Source: Bacteroidetes bacterium QS_8_68_28
GTDB taxonomy: Bacteria; Bacteroidota; Rhodothermia; Rhodothermales; Salinibacteraceae
Direction of reading: 5' to 3'
DNA length: 40,714 nt
NCBI GenBank assembly: GCA_003022485.1
Contig: PXTS01000057.1
Location: 1-40,714 of the forward strand
Below, piece by piece: positions 32,501 to 40,714 of the stretch. Within the stretch, counting starts at the first letter, position 1. The number at the start of each line of letters is the position of its first letter. The notes below the pieces were generated by a model, which did no database searches, was not told where the DNA came from, and saw only the letters and a program-made list of their open reading frames with translations. The translations under genes were made by a program, and so were the position numbers.

Positions 32501-33433
32501 GTGTCGCAGATCCGCCGCTCCCAGGTCCCCGCTCCCATGCCCGTTCAACTCTGCGAGGTCGGCCCGCGCGACGGGTTTCAGTTCGAGGATCAGTTCATCC
32601 CCACCGCGATGAAGGCCGAGGTCATCGAGGCGCTCGCGGACGCGGGGGTGCGGCGCATTCAGGTCACGTCTTTCGTGCACCCCGAGAAGGTGCCGCAGAT
32701 GAAAGACGCCGGAGAACTGGTGGAACGCCTGCCTCAGCGGGAAGGCGTCACCTACGCGGGGCTGGCCCTCAACCAGCGCGGCCTGGAGCGCCTTTGCGAC
32801 ACTGGCCTGGAGCAGGCGGACCTCTCCATCGCTACGAACGACCGCCACAGCCGCGACAACGCCGGCATGAGCGCCGCCGAAGCCGCCGATGAGGCCGAGG
32901 CGATGACCCGCTGGGCATTGGAGCGCGGCCGGTCGGTGCAGGTGGGCTTCCAGACGGTCTTCGGCTACCAGGAGCCCGGCGACATGCCCCTCGAAACGAT
33001 CACCGCGCTGGCCGAGCGCTTCGCGCCGTTTCCGCTCGAATCGCTCTCACTGGCGGACACCACCGGCATGGCGAACCCGCAGATGACGCGCCGCCGCGTA
33101 GAAGCGGTGCGCGAGGCGGCCCCCGGCGTGCCGCTGGTGCTGCACCTGCACGACACGCGTGGCCTGGGGCTGGCCAACGTCTGCGCCGCGCTGGAGGCGG
33201 GCGTGGAACGTTTCGACACGTCGCTGGCCGGAATGGGCGGCTGCCCGTTCGTCCACGGGGCCGCCGGCAATATCGCCACCGAAGACACGGCGTACCTCTT
33301 CGAGCAGATCGGGCGCGAGACGGGCGTGGACTACCGCCGCGTGGCCGCCGCCAGCCGCCGCGTGGAGGACGTTCTGGACAAGCGCTTTCCCGGCAAGCTG
33401 CACCGCCTGCCGGTGACAATGAGTGACGAATAA
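32501..33433 (+). CDS. Hydroxymethylglutaryl-CoA lyase family protein
   Basis: VQLCEVGPRDGFQFEDQFIPTAMKAEVIEALADAGVRRIQVTSFVHPEKVPQM; HLHDTRGLGLANVCAALEAGVERFDTSLAGMGGCPFVHGAAGNIATED. GTG start. Confidence 0.92.
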   Translation: MSQIRRSQVPAPMPVQLCEVGPRDGFQFEDQFIPTAMKAEVIEALADAGVRRIQVTSFVHPEKVPQMKDAGELVERLPQREGVTYAGLALNQRGLERLCDTGLEQADLSIATNDRHSRDNAGMSAAEAADEAEAMTRWALERGRSVQVGFQTVFGYQEPGDMPLETITALAERFAPFPLESLSLADTTGMANPQMTRRRVEAVREAAPGVPLVLHLHDTRGLGLANVCAALEAGVERFDTSLAGMGGCPFVHGAAGNIATEDTAYLFEQIGRETGVDYRRVAAASRRVEDVLDKRFPGKLHRLPVTMSDE

Positions 33434-33438
33434 CGAGC

Positions 33439-33909
33439 ATGAGTAGCCGAAAGCGACGCTTTCGCTGGCAGCGCTGGGGCTGGATGCGCCGCCTCGCCGC
33501 CGGCCTGGCCGTGCTTGCCGCGCTGGCGGCGCTCGCCGCGGCTCTCTTTTACGCCTTCGCCGTGCGGCCCGACCGCCAGTCCGTTCCCTACCGCCGGGCG
33601 ATGGAGCGCCTGCGCGCGAACCGCTCAGTCACGCGCCTGCTGGGGGCGCCCGTCGAAACGGGCTGGTGGGTGCGCGGCCACGCCGGAGCCGATTCCGCCC
33701 GCCTCGCCGTGCCCGTCAGCGGGTCCCGGAGCGAGGGCATCCTGCGCGTCGAGGCGCAGCGAGCCGGCAACGGCGCATGGACGTTCTCGCACCTCGTTCT
33801 CGACGTCACTGACAACACCATGCGCCTGAGCCTGCTCGAAAAAGAGCGCCGACGCAAAAAACAGAGCTCCCCGCCGCCGATCAAGGTACCGCCGCGCTAC
33901 CAGGAGTGA
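33439..33909 (+). CDS. Single-TM protein resembling cytochrome c oxidase assembly factor Coa1 family
   Basis: N-terminal TM then SVPYRRAMERLRANRSVTRLLGAPVETGWWVRGHAGADSARLAVPVSGSRSEGILRVEAQRAGNGAWTFSHLVLDV. Confidence 0.65.
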   Translation: MSSRKRRFRWQRWGWMRRLAAGLAVLAALAALAAALFYAFAVRPDRQSVPYRRAMERLRANRSVTRLLGAPVETGWWVRGHAGADSARLAVPVSGSRSEGILRVEAQRAGNGAWTFSHLVLDVTDNTMRLSLLEKERRRKKQSSPPPIKVPPRYQE

Positions 33910-33945
33910 GGGTTGAAGGGGAGAAAGTGTGAGGGGGTGAAGGGA
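33906..33945. repeat. Octamer repeat downstream of the Coa1-like gene
   Basis: gtgagggt|tgaagggg|agaaagtg|tgaggggg|tgaaggga. Confidence 0.8.
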
Positions 33946-33989
33946 CGTGCCGCCTCCTCCCGGCCCCCTCAAAGCTGCCGCTCGGGACG

Positions 33990-34240
33990 ACTCTCCTTGC
34001 GCACGCTCCGCTCGTCACCACCGGCGCCGCCCCCCCGATCAGGACCAGGTTCTTGATGAGGTACTCCCCGCGGTCGTCGGCGCGTGGGGAGACGGGGTTC
34101 AACACCACGCGTCCGGCAGCACCAGCAGTGGCAGGAACGTGCCCGCCGCCATCTGCGCAAAGAGCCGAAAGAGCGCGCACGAGCGGGCGAACGAGCAGCG
34201 CCACGCCGATAGCCACTTTCCACCAGCCCAGGATTGGGAA
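33990..34240 (-). pseudogene. Decayed remnant of a DoxX-like membrane protein
   Basis: Minus-strand frames alternate: ILGWWKVAIGVALLVRPLVR / LFAQMAAGTFLPLLVLPDA / VVLNPVSPRADDRGEYLIKNLVLIGGA. Confidence 0.65.
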
Positions 34241-34246
34241 AAGCAG

Positions 34247-34280
34247 AAAAACCGCCCCGAGCGCCAGGCCCGGGGCGGCT
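34247..34280 (-). terminator. Intrinsic terminator of ahcY
   Basis: Minus strand CCGCCCCG-loop-CGGGGCGG followed by TTTTT, about 55 nt past the ahcY stop. Confidence 0.85.
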
Positions 34281-34334
34281 CCATTCCTACTGGCGACGGC
34301 GCTGTGAACCATCTACAATCCACGGTCTACCAGA

Positions 34335-35618
34335 TCACGTGCCGGCAGAGTAGTCAGTCGCGTAGACTTCCTGCTTCTCGGTCAGCGAGTCGATTTCGAT
34401 GCCCATCGTCTCCAGCTTCAGCCGGCCGATGTTCTCGTCCATCTCCTGGGGGATGTCGTAGACGTGGTCCTCGAGGGCGTCGCCGCTTTCGTGGCGCTGC
34501 ACCAGGTCGAGGTGGGCGCTAAACTGGTTGGCGAAGCTCATGTCCATGACCTCCGAGGGGTGGCCTTCAGCGGCGGCGAGGTTGACGAGGCGTCCGTCGG
34601 CGAGGACGTAGACCTTCTTGCCGTTTTCGAGCGTGTACTCGCGGTTGTTGGGCCGCACGATGCGCGCGTCGGTGGAGAGTTCGGCCAGCTCTTCGAGGTT
34701 GAGCTCCACATCGTAGTGGCCGGTGTTGCTGACCACGGCGCCGTCCTTCATGCGCACGAAGTGATCGCCGCGAATCACGTCCTTCATGCCGGTGGCCGTG
34801 ACGAAGACGTCGCCGATCTCGCAGGCTTCGTCCATTGTCATTACCTGGCAGCCTTCGAGCTTGGCTTTCAGGGCGGCGGTGGGCTTGACCTCCGTGACGA
34901 TGACGTTGGCCCCCATGCCGCGTGCCCGGGTGGCCACGCCACGCCCGCAGTGCCCGTAGCCGGCCACGACGACGTTTTTGCCCGCGAGCAGGACCGAGGT
35001 GGCGCGCAGGATGCCGTCGAGCGTGGACTGGCCGGTGCCGAAGACGTTGTCAAAGTCCCACTTCGTCTCGGCGTCGTTGACGGCGTAGACGGGGTAGCGC
35101 AGCTTGCCGTCGTCGTCCATCGCGCGCAGGCGGTGCACGCCGGTGGTCGTCTCCTCACTGCCGCCGATGAGGTCGTCGGCCATCTCGGGGTGCTCGTGGT
35201 GGAGCGTGAAGATCAGGTCCGCGCCGTCGTCGAGCGTCAGGTGCGGCGGCTTCGGATTGATCGTCTGGTCGATGCTCCAGTAAAACGCATCGGTGTCCTG
35301 CCCGTGCCAAGCGTAGATCTCCGCGAGGCCGCGATTAGCGAGGGCGGCAGCCACTTCGTCGTTGGTCGAAAGCGGGTTGCAGCCGCTCCAGGCCACCTCC
35401 GCGCCGCACATCGCCAGAGTCTCGACGAGGACGGCGGTCTCTTTGGTAACGTGCAGGCAACCGGCGATTTTGTAGCCCTCGAAGGGCTTCGAGTCAGCAA
35501 ACTTCTCGCGCAGTTGCATCAGCACGGGCATGCGGCTTTCGGCCCATTCGATGCGTTTGCGGCCAGCGCCGGCAAGGTCGAGGTCTTTGACTTTGTACTG
35601 TCCTTCTTTGTGGTCCAT
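34335..35618 (-). CDS. ahcY: Adenosylhomocysteinase
   Basis: YKVKDLDLAGAGRKRIEWAESRMPVLMQLREKF; AGKNVVVAGYGHCGRGVATRARGMGANVIVTEVKP; VVSNTGHYDVELN. Confidence 0.96.
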   Translation of the reverse strand: MDHKEGQYKVKDLDLAGAGRKRIEWAESRMPVLMQLREKFADSKPFEGYKIAGCLHVTKETAVLVETLAMCGAEVAWSGCNPLSTNDEVAAALANRGLAEIYAWHGQDTDAFYWSIDQTINPKPPHLTLDDGADLIFTLHHEHPEMADDLIGGSEETTTGVHRLRAMDDDGKLRYPVYAVNDAETKWDFDNVFGTGQSTLDGILRATSVLLAGKNVVVAGYGHCGRGVATRARGMGANVIVTEVKPTAALKAKLEGCQVMTMDEACEIGDVFVTATGMKDVIRGDHFVRMKDGAVVSNTGHYDVELNLEELAELSTDARIVRPNNREYTLENGKKVYVLADGRLVNLAAAEGHPSEVMDMSFANQFSAHLDLVQRHESGDALEDHVYDIPQEMDENIGRLKLETMGIEIDSLTEKQEVYATDYSAGT

Positions 35619-35621
35619 TCT

Positions 35622-35653
35622 CTGAGGGGGGGAGTGCAGGGATACGGGGGGTG
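35622..35653. repeat. Possible octamer repeat directly upstream of ahcY
   Basis: Gene-sense strand approx. CACCCCCC|GTATCCCT|GCACTCCC|CCCCTCAG; degenerate. Confidence 0.5.
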
Positions 35654-35857
35654 GCGTCGCCAGTCGTTCCATCGATCTACAACAGGCCGGAGCGGGGCGA
35701 GTTTTGGCTTGGACGGATCTTCGATGCGTACGCGCAGGCTCTTTACATAACATCAACCTTGCGGCTCATCCACGTTGCATGTGGGGCGACTCTGCGCCCG
35801 AGCCAAGCCCTGTCCGCTCAGGTTGTAGAATGTTCGCTTCCTTGCCCCGTCGGTTGG

Positions 35858-35876
35858 GTCTCGGAGGCTGCGAGAC
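35858..35876 (-). terminator. Terminator-like hairpin after the small membrane protein gene
   Basis: GTCTCG-gaggctg-CGAGAC (perfect 6-bp stem) just past the stop at 35883; no strong U-tract. Confidence 0.4.
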
Positions 35877-35882
35877 GAGCGC

Positions 35883-36251
35883 CTATTGTCCGTCGGGCGT
35901 CGTTTCTTCGTCACCGGGCCTCCGGCGGTGGCGTTGCGCGAAGAGGTCTTCTCCCTCATCCACGCGCCGAGCCGCGCGCCAGAAGAGCCGTGCGATCAGG
36001 GCTACGCAGACGGCGATGAACACGGCAAAGGGGACCCAGAAGGGCGCGGCCGCCCCAAACTGGGTGGCCTGCACTTCGGGGTAGCGAAACGCTTTGTCCA
36101 CCAGCCACGCTACGATGGCGAGGCCCAGCAGGACCGCCAGTGCGGCGGCGCCTTTCAAAAGGCGCGCGTGGGCCTGGTGCCCCGGAGGAGCATCCGCGTC
36201 CGGGGAGTCCGGCGCGGAGGAAGCATCCGGGGGCGGAGATGATTCACTCAT
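35883..36251 (-). CDS. Small two-TM membrane protein overlapping hisF
   Basis: [23 protein letters not shown]...[66 protein letters not shown]; start overlaps the hisF stop by 8 bp. Confidence 0.7.
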   Translation of the reverse strand: MSESSPPPDASSAPDSPDADAPPGHQAHARLLKGAAALAVLLGLAIVAWLVDKAFRYPEVQATQFGAAAPFWVPFAVFIAVCVALIARLFWRAARRVDEGEDLFAQRHRRRPGDEETTPDGQ

Positions 36252-37092
36252 GGACAGGCGCTTCGGCAAGGGAGTCTTCGTCGGGAGAGGCGGGCGCGTC
36301 CTCGGCGGGCGGGCGTACCTCGAGGCCGGCTTCGCGCAGGAAGCGCTTGGCCTCCGGCACGCTGTGAGTGCGAAAATGGAAGATCGAGGCGGCCAGGACG
36401 GCGTCGGCGCCGCCGTCTTGGAGGCCGGCGCGCAGGTGCTCCAGGCTGCCGGCCCCACCGGAGGCGATGACGGGCACCCGGACGCGCCCGGCCACCGCGC
36501 GCAGCAGGGCGAGGTCGTACCCGTTCTGGGTGCCGTCGCGGTCCATCGAAGTGAGCAGGATCTCGCCCGCGCCGCGCCGCTCGGCCTCGGCGGCCCATTC
36601 GACGGCGTCCAGGCCCGTGGGCGTGCGCCCACCGCTGGTGAAGACCTCCCAGCGCAGACCGTCGTCGCGCTGCTCGCCGCCGTCGGCCACGCGCTTCGCG
36701 TCGATGGCGACGACGACGCACTGGCTCCCGAACGCCTCGGCCCCGCGCGCGATCAGTTCAGGGTCGTTGGCGGCGGCGGAATTGACGGCCACCTTGTCGG
36801 CCCCGGCGTGGAGCATGGCGCGCATGTCGGCCACGCTGCGCAGCCCGCCGCCCACGGTGAGCGGGATGAACACCTGGTCGGCTGTGCAGCGCACCACGTC
36901 GTGCATGATGTCGCGCCCTTCGTGCGTGGCCGTGATGTCGAGGAAGACGAGCTCGTCGGCCCCGGCGCGGTCGTAAAAGCGGGCTTGCTCGACGGGGGCG
37001 CCCGCGTCACGAAGGTCCACGAAGTTGACCCCCTTGACGACACGTCCGTCGTTGACGTCGAGGCACGGAATGATGCGCTTGGCTAAGGGCAC
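36244..37092 (-). CDS. hisF: Imidazole glycerol phosphate synthase subunit HisF
   Basis: [55 protein letters not shown]. Confidence 0.97.
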   Translation of the reverse strand: MPLAKRIIPCLDVNDGRVVKGVNFVDLRDAGAPVEQARFYDRAGADELVFLDITATHEGRDIMHDVVRCTADQVFIPLTVGGGLRSVADMRAMLHAGADKVAVNSAAANDPELIARGAEAFGSQCVVVAIDAKRVADGGEQRDDGLRWEVFTSGGRTPTGLDAVEWAAEAERRGAGEILLTSMDRDGTQNGYDLALLRAVAGRVRVPVIASGGAGSLEHLRAGLQDGGADAVLAASIFHFRTHSVPEAKRFLREAGLEVRPPAEDAPASPDEDSLAEAPVHE

Positions 37093-37095
37093 GCC

Positions 37096-37130
37096 GGTTT
37101 CGGGGGTAGGGTTGCGGGTTCGGGGTTTTC
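37096..37130. repeat. 5-unit heptamer repeat directly upstream of the hisF start
   Basis: ggtttcg|ggggtag|ggttgcg|ggttcgg|ggttttc. Confidence 0.92.
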
Positions 37131-37188
37131 AGTCGAGGACGCGCTGCCGGAAGCGGCGGGCGGCCCGCCGGTCGTCCGCTGTTCTTTT

Positions 37189-38001
37189 TCAGCAGTCCTG
37201 CGGCAGCGCTTCGTCCTTGAGCTGCGCGGTCGAGAAGCGGTCCAGGTCCACTCCCTCGAGGTCGTTCCAGGCCCAGAACTGCTGGCAGGGGAAGGCATTT
37301 TCGTAGAGCGCGCGCCCCACGATGACCGAGTCCACCCGGTAAGGGGCCAGCTCCTGGATGCGCAGGAGGTCGTCGTAGCCGCCGACCCCGCCGCTGGCGG
37401 TGATCTTGGCCTCCGAGAGGCGCCGCCCCAGCGTGCGGTAGGCTTCGACGTTGGGCCCTTCCATCGTGCCGTCGCGGCTGATGTCGGTGTAGACGAAACG
37501 CCGCGCGCCGCGCTGCTCCATGTCGAGCGCCAGTTCGATCGCGTCCACGCCGCCGCCTTCGGTCCAGCCGTCCACGCGCGCCTCTCCGCCGTCGGCGTCG
37601 ATGCTGACGACCACGCGCCGGCACCCGAACCGCTCGATGGCCTCGGAGACCAGCGCGGGCTCGCGCACCGCCGCCGTGCCGATCACCACGCGGTAGACGC
37701 CCATCTCCAGCGCCGCTTCGACGGCCTCCAGCGAGCGGATGCCACCGCCCAGCTGCACGGGAATGTCGAGCGCCTCGCAGACGGCGCGCACAGCCTCGCG
37801 GTTGTCGTCGCCCCCGCCGCCCAGGCCGCCGCGTGCCGCGTCGAGGTCCACCACGTGAAGCGCGCAGGCGTCCTGCACGCGCCACAGCTTCGCCATCTTG
37901 ACCGGATCGTCGAAGTAGACCGTCTCCTCGGCGTAGTCGCCCTGATGGAGGCGCACGCACCGGCCGCCGCGCAGGTCGAGAGCGGGGAGGACGAGGGCCA
38001 C
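37189..38001 (-). CDS. hisA: Phosphoribosylformimino-5-aminoimidazole carboxamide ribotide isomerase HisA
   Basis: VALVLPALDLRGGRCVRLHQGDYAEETVYFDDPVKMAKLW; VQLGGGIRSLEAVEAALEMGVYRVVIGTAAV. GTG start. Confidence 0.95.
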   Translation of the reverse strand: MALVLPALDLRGGRCVRLHQGDYAEETVYFDDPVKMAKLWRVQDACALHVVDLDAARGGLGGGGDDNREAVRAVCEALDIPVQLGGGIRSLEAVEAALEMGVYRVVIGTAAVREPALVSEAIERFGCRRVVVSIDADGGEARVDGWTEGGGVDAIELALDMEQRGARRFVYTDISRDGTMEGPNVEAYRTLGRRLSEAKITASGGVGGYDDLLRIQELAPYRVDSVIVGRALYENAFPCQQFWAWNDLEGVDLDRFSTAQLKDEALPQDC

Positions 38002-38060
38002 GTTGGGAGGCGGAAGTGTGGGAAATCGCCCTGCGCGAAGCGCCACGCGCCTTGCGCAGC

Positions 38061-38705
38061 TCACAGCGCGGCGAAGTTCTGGAGCAGACGCAGGCCGGCG
38101 GTTTGGCTTTTCTCCGGATGAAATTGCACGCCGAAGACGTTGTTTCGCTGCACGACCGCCGGGAAAGCGCGCGGCCCGTAGGTCGTCGTCGCCAGCACGT
38201 CGCCGGTGTAGGTGGGGCACGCGTGGTAGGAGTGAACGAAGTAGAAGTAGGGGGCTGCACCCCGTTCGCCCAAGAGGGGCGATTCGCGGGTGGCCTCGGC
38301 GGTGTTCCAGCCCATGTGCGGTACCTTCAGCGATTGCAGGTCGCCGGCCGCCCCGTTTTCGGAAGAATCCGTGTCGTGGAAGTGCGCCACGCGCCCTTCC
38401 AGAAGGCCCAGCCCGTTGTGCGCGCCATGCTCTTCGCCGGTTTCGAAGAGGAGCTGCATGCCCACGCAGACGCCCAGCAGCGGCGTGCCCGCCCCGGCCG
38501 CCTCGCGGACGGGCGCCTCCAGCCCGCGCCGGCGGATCTCGCCGATGCATGCCCCGAAGGCGCCCACGCCCGGTAGCACCAGCCGCTCCGCCTCGACGAT
38601 CTGCTGGGGGGCGTCGGTGCGCACCGGCGCCGCACCCACGTGATCGAGCGCCTTCTCGATGGAGCGCAGGTTGCCGATGCCGTAGTCGATGATCGTTGTC
38701 GGCAC
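38061..38705 (-). CDS. hisH: Imidazole glycerol phosphate synthase glutaminase subunit HisH
   Basis: TIIDYGIGNLRSIEKALDHVGA; LPGVGAFGACI; LLGVCVGMQLLFE; FGVQFHPEKSQTAGLRLLQNF. GTG start. Confidence 0.95.
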   Translation of the reverse strand: MPTTIIDYGIGNLRSIEKALDHVGAAPVRTDAPQQIVEAERLVLPGVGAFGACIGEIRRRGLEAPVREAAGAGTPLLGVCVGMQLLFETGEEHGAHNGLGLLEGRVAHFHDTDSSENGAAGDLQSLKVPHMGWNTAEATRESPLLGERGAAPYFYFVHSYHACPTYTGDVLATTTYGPRAFPAVVQRNNVFGVQFHPEKSQTAGLRLLQNFAAL

Positions 38706-38863
38706 GAGAGAAAAAGAGGAGGCGAGGAAAGGGGAACTTGCATGGGGCGCGAGAAAGCCAAGCCGCACCGCCTGGACCGAAAATATACCGGCAACCCCTC
38801 CAAAAGAACCGTCGCTTCACCGAATATTCGGCGCTCGTAAAGGGCAGCCTCACGCAACACGCC

Positions 38864-39697
38864 TCACTCACTTTCGGCCAGCTCTTTCGAGCGCTCGGTG
38901 GCGGTGGCGACGGCGTCGATGAGAGTGGTGCGCAGGCCATGATCCTCCAGTTCGGCCACGGCGGCAATGGCGGTGCCGCCGGGCGTGGTCACTTCGTCGC
39001 GCAAGAGGGCCGGGTGCTTCTCGGTTTCGACGGCCAGCACCGAGGCCCCGTAGACCGTCTGCGCGGCCAGGCGCGCGGCGGCGCGGCGCGGGAGGCCCTG
39101 CTTGACGCCCGCGTCGGTGAGCGCTTCGATGAACATGTAGACGTAGGCCGGCCCGCTGCCGGAGAGGCCCGTCACCGCGTCCATCAGGTGTTCCTCGACG
39201 ACCTCCGCCGCGCCGACGGCCTCGAAGATGCGCCGCGCCACGGCCAGGTCGCCCTCGCCCGCGAAGCGCCCAGCGGCCAGCGCGGTCGCGCCCTCGTCCA
39301 CGAGCGCTGGCGTGTTGGGCATGGCCCGCACGACGGGCAGCTCCTTGCCGAAGGCCGCCTGGAGGCCGCCGGTCGTGCGACCGGCCAGGACCGAAATGAC
39401 GAGCGCGTCCGCGTCGGTTCCCTTTCGGATCTCCTCGATCACGTCGTCGGCGCTCTGCGGCTTGACGGCGAGAATCACGACGCTCGCGGCCCGCGCGGCC
39501 TCGGCGTTGTCCGTCGTCGTGCGGAGGCCGGGAAACTCCTCGGCCAGCGCCTGGAGGGCGTCTTCGCTGCGCCGCGTGGCCCAGACGCGCTCCGGCTCGA
39601 TGAGCGCGTCGCCGGCGAGCATCCCGCCGACGAGGGCGCGCCCGATGTTGCCCGCTCCGATCACGGCAACGGTCTGGTCGGTGAGGTCCGTAGGCAA
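38864..39697 (-). CDS. proC: Pyrroline-5-carboxylate reductase
   Basis: QTVAVIGAGNIGRALVGGMLAG; VVRAMPNTPALVDEGATALA; AVTGLSGSGPAYVYMFIEALTDAGVKQGLPR. TTG start. Confidence 0.95.
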   Translation of the reverse strand: MPTDLTDQTVAVIGAGNIGRALVGGMLAGDALIEPERVWATRRSEDALQALAEEFPGLRTTTDNAEAARAASVVILAVKPQSADDVIEEIRKGTDADALVISVLAGRTTGGLQAAFGKELPVVRAMPNTPALVDEGATALAAGRFAGEGDLAVARRIFEAVGAAEVVEEHLMDAVTGLSGSGPAYVYMFIEALTDAGVKQGLPRRAAARLAAQTVYGASVLAVETEKHPALLRDEVTTPGGTAIAAVAELEDHGLRTTLIDAVATATERSKELAESE

Positions 39698-39725
39698 GAG
39701 GGAAGGGGGAATGGGGAAGAGGGAA
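39698..39725. repeat. 4-unit heptamer repeat abutting the proC start codon
   Basis: gagggaa|gggggaa|tggggaa|gagggaa. Confidence 0.95.
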
Positions 39726-39787
39726 GCAACGCGCTGCGGGAACGTATCGTAGGGGCGCGGTACATCGCGCCTTTTCTGCGCCTGCGC

Positions 39788-40438
39788 TCACAGCACGCCT
39801 TTCGTCGAGGGCGTGCGGTCGCCGTCGGGGTCGCGCCGCGTGGCCGCTCGCAGCGCGCGGGCCCCCGCCTTGAAGAGCGCCTCTACCTGGTGATGCGCGT
39901 TGTCGCCCTTCAGCAGGTCCAGGTGCAGCGTCAGCCCGGCGTGTTCGGCCACCGAGCGCCAGAAGTGCCGCGTCATTTCCGTAGAGAGGTCGCCAGTGCG
40001 CTCGCGTGAAAAATCCGCCTCGAAGGCCAGGTAGAAGCGCCCCGAGAGGTCCACCGCCGCGCGGGCGAGCGCCTCGTCCATCGGCACGCAGGCGTGGCCG
40101 TAGCGCGCCACGTAGTCTTTCTCGCCGAGGGCCTGCCCGAGCGCCTGCCCCAGCGCGATGCCTACGTCTTCGACGGTGTGGTGGTCGCCGGTTTCTAAGT
40201 CGCCGTCGCAGCGCACCGCCAGCGCGAAGCCGCCGTGGCGTGCGAAGGCGTCGAGCATGTGGTCGAAAAAGCCGACGCCCGTGTCGCAGTCGGTGCCGGG
40301 CGCGGGGCCGCCGCCATCGCCGGGGTCCAGCGCCAGGCGCACGGTCACGTCCGTCTCGCCGGTGGTGCGGCGGACTTCGGCCGTGCGCGGTTCAAGGACG
40401 GCGGTCGACGTGTCGGGAGAAGCGTCGGGCATGGGCAC
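39788..40438 (-). CDS. hisB: Imidazoleglycerol-phosphate dehydratase (monofunctional)
   Basis: AEVRRTTGETDVTVRLALDPGDGG; TGVGFFDHMLDAFARHGGF; GDLETGDHHTVEDVGIALGQAL; KGDNAHHQVEALFKA. Confidence 0.96.
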   Translation of the reverse strand: MPMPDASPDTSTAVLEPRTAEVRRTTGETDVTVRLALDPGDGGGPAPGTDCDTGVGFFDHMLDAFARHGGFALAVRCDGDLETGDHHTVEDVGIALGQALGQALGEKDYVARYGHACVPMDEALARAAVDLSGRFYLAFEADFSRERTGDLSTEMTRHFWRSVAEHAGLTLHLDLLKGDNAHHQVEALFKAGARALRAATRRDPDGDRTPSTKGVL

Positions 40439-40463
40439 ATTTTCTGTAAACGGAGGGCCGCCC

Positions 40464-40714
40464 GTGTCAACTGGCGGCGGCGGGCGCTATACTTTGATCC
40501 ACCCTACCCTGCGTTTGTTCGCCGCCCCCGAGATTTTGTTCGCCAAAATCGAAGACGACGCCATCCAGCAGCAAATGAGCAAGCTCGAAACAAGCGACGA
40601 CGCTGCCTCCGAAGAAGAATCCGCCGAGGAGGCCGGCTACGCGCCGCTCAAGGACGAGATCACGTTTGACGACTTCCAGCAGATGGACTTGCGCACAGGC
40701 CGCGTCACCGAGGC
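40464..40714 (+). CDS. MetRS C-terminal / tRNA-binding (EMAP/OB) domain-like protein without a synthetase body; runs off the window
   Basis: Frame from GTG 40464: LRLFAAPEILFAKIEDDAIQQQMSKLE...LKDEITFDDFQQMDLRTGRVTEA, matching the MetRS linker (E-L/I-LF-KIEDD-I) and OB-domain start. hisB occupies the other strand immediately upstream. Confidence 0.7.
   Translation, partial: MSTGGGGRYTLIHPTLRLFAAPEILFAKIEDDAIQQQMSKLETSDDAASEEESAEEAGYAPLKDEITFDDFQQMDLRTGRVTE
40488..40496 (+). promoter_or_regulatory. Possible -7-like element within the upstream part of the MetRS-like frame
   Basis: TATACTTTG resembles TAnnTTTG with one extra spacer base. Confidence 0.25.

Noticed and set aside
35619-35880. SAH riboswitch upstream of ahcY
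   Set aside because: I looked for the conserved SAH-riboswitch core on the minus strand and did not see it; only a C-rich octamer-like leader is visible.

Overview
High-GC bacterial chromosomal window, probably Bacteroidota/Rhodothermia-like (inferred from a PorX-type regulator, a DUF3078-like protein and a possible TAnnTTTG-like promoter; not tested). About 30 genes can be supported. They include a multi-HAMP hybrid histidine kinase (5'-truncated), a membrane-anchored pentapeptide-repeat protein, a MerA/Lpd-like flavoprotein, DUF2237, three glycosyltransferases, folC, tsaE, porX, an O-methyltransferase, biotin carboxylase, a CbpA-like DnaJ, a phytoene-desaturase-like oxidoreductase, acyl-CoA dehydrogenase, an SDR, ruvB, rpoN, a SufS-like aminotransferase, HMG-CoA lyase, a Coa1-like protein, ahcY, a hisB-proC-hisH-hisA-hisF run and a MetRS C-terminal-like fragment. 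No CRISPR, phage, IS element, rRNA or tRNA was recognised. The most unusual signal is about 14 gene-boundary sites carrying short degenerate tandem repeats. Each site has a different unit sequence, but the period is almost always exactly 7 bp (sometimes 8 bp), directly beside or overlapping start or stop codons. Other notable points: a disulfide-reductase-family flavoprotein that lost the first active-site Cys and the C-terminal His/Glu dyad; a DUF3078-like gene split over three frames; an acyl-CoA dehydrogenase with a C-terminal frameshift; a decayed DoxX-like gene; and a MetRS C-terminal domain with no synthetase body. Family names come from motif recognition by eye, without database searches.
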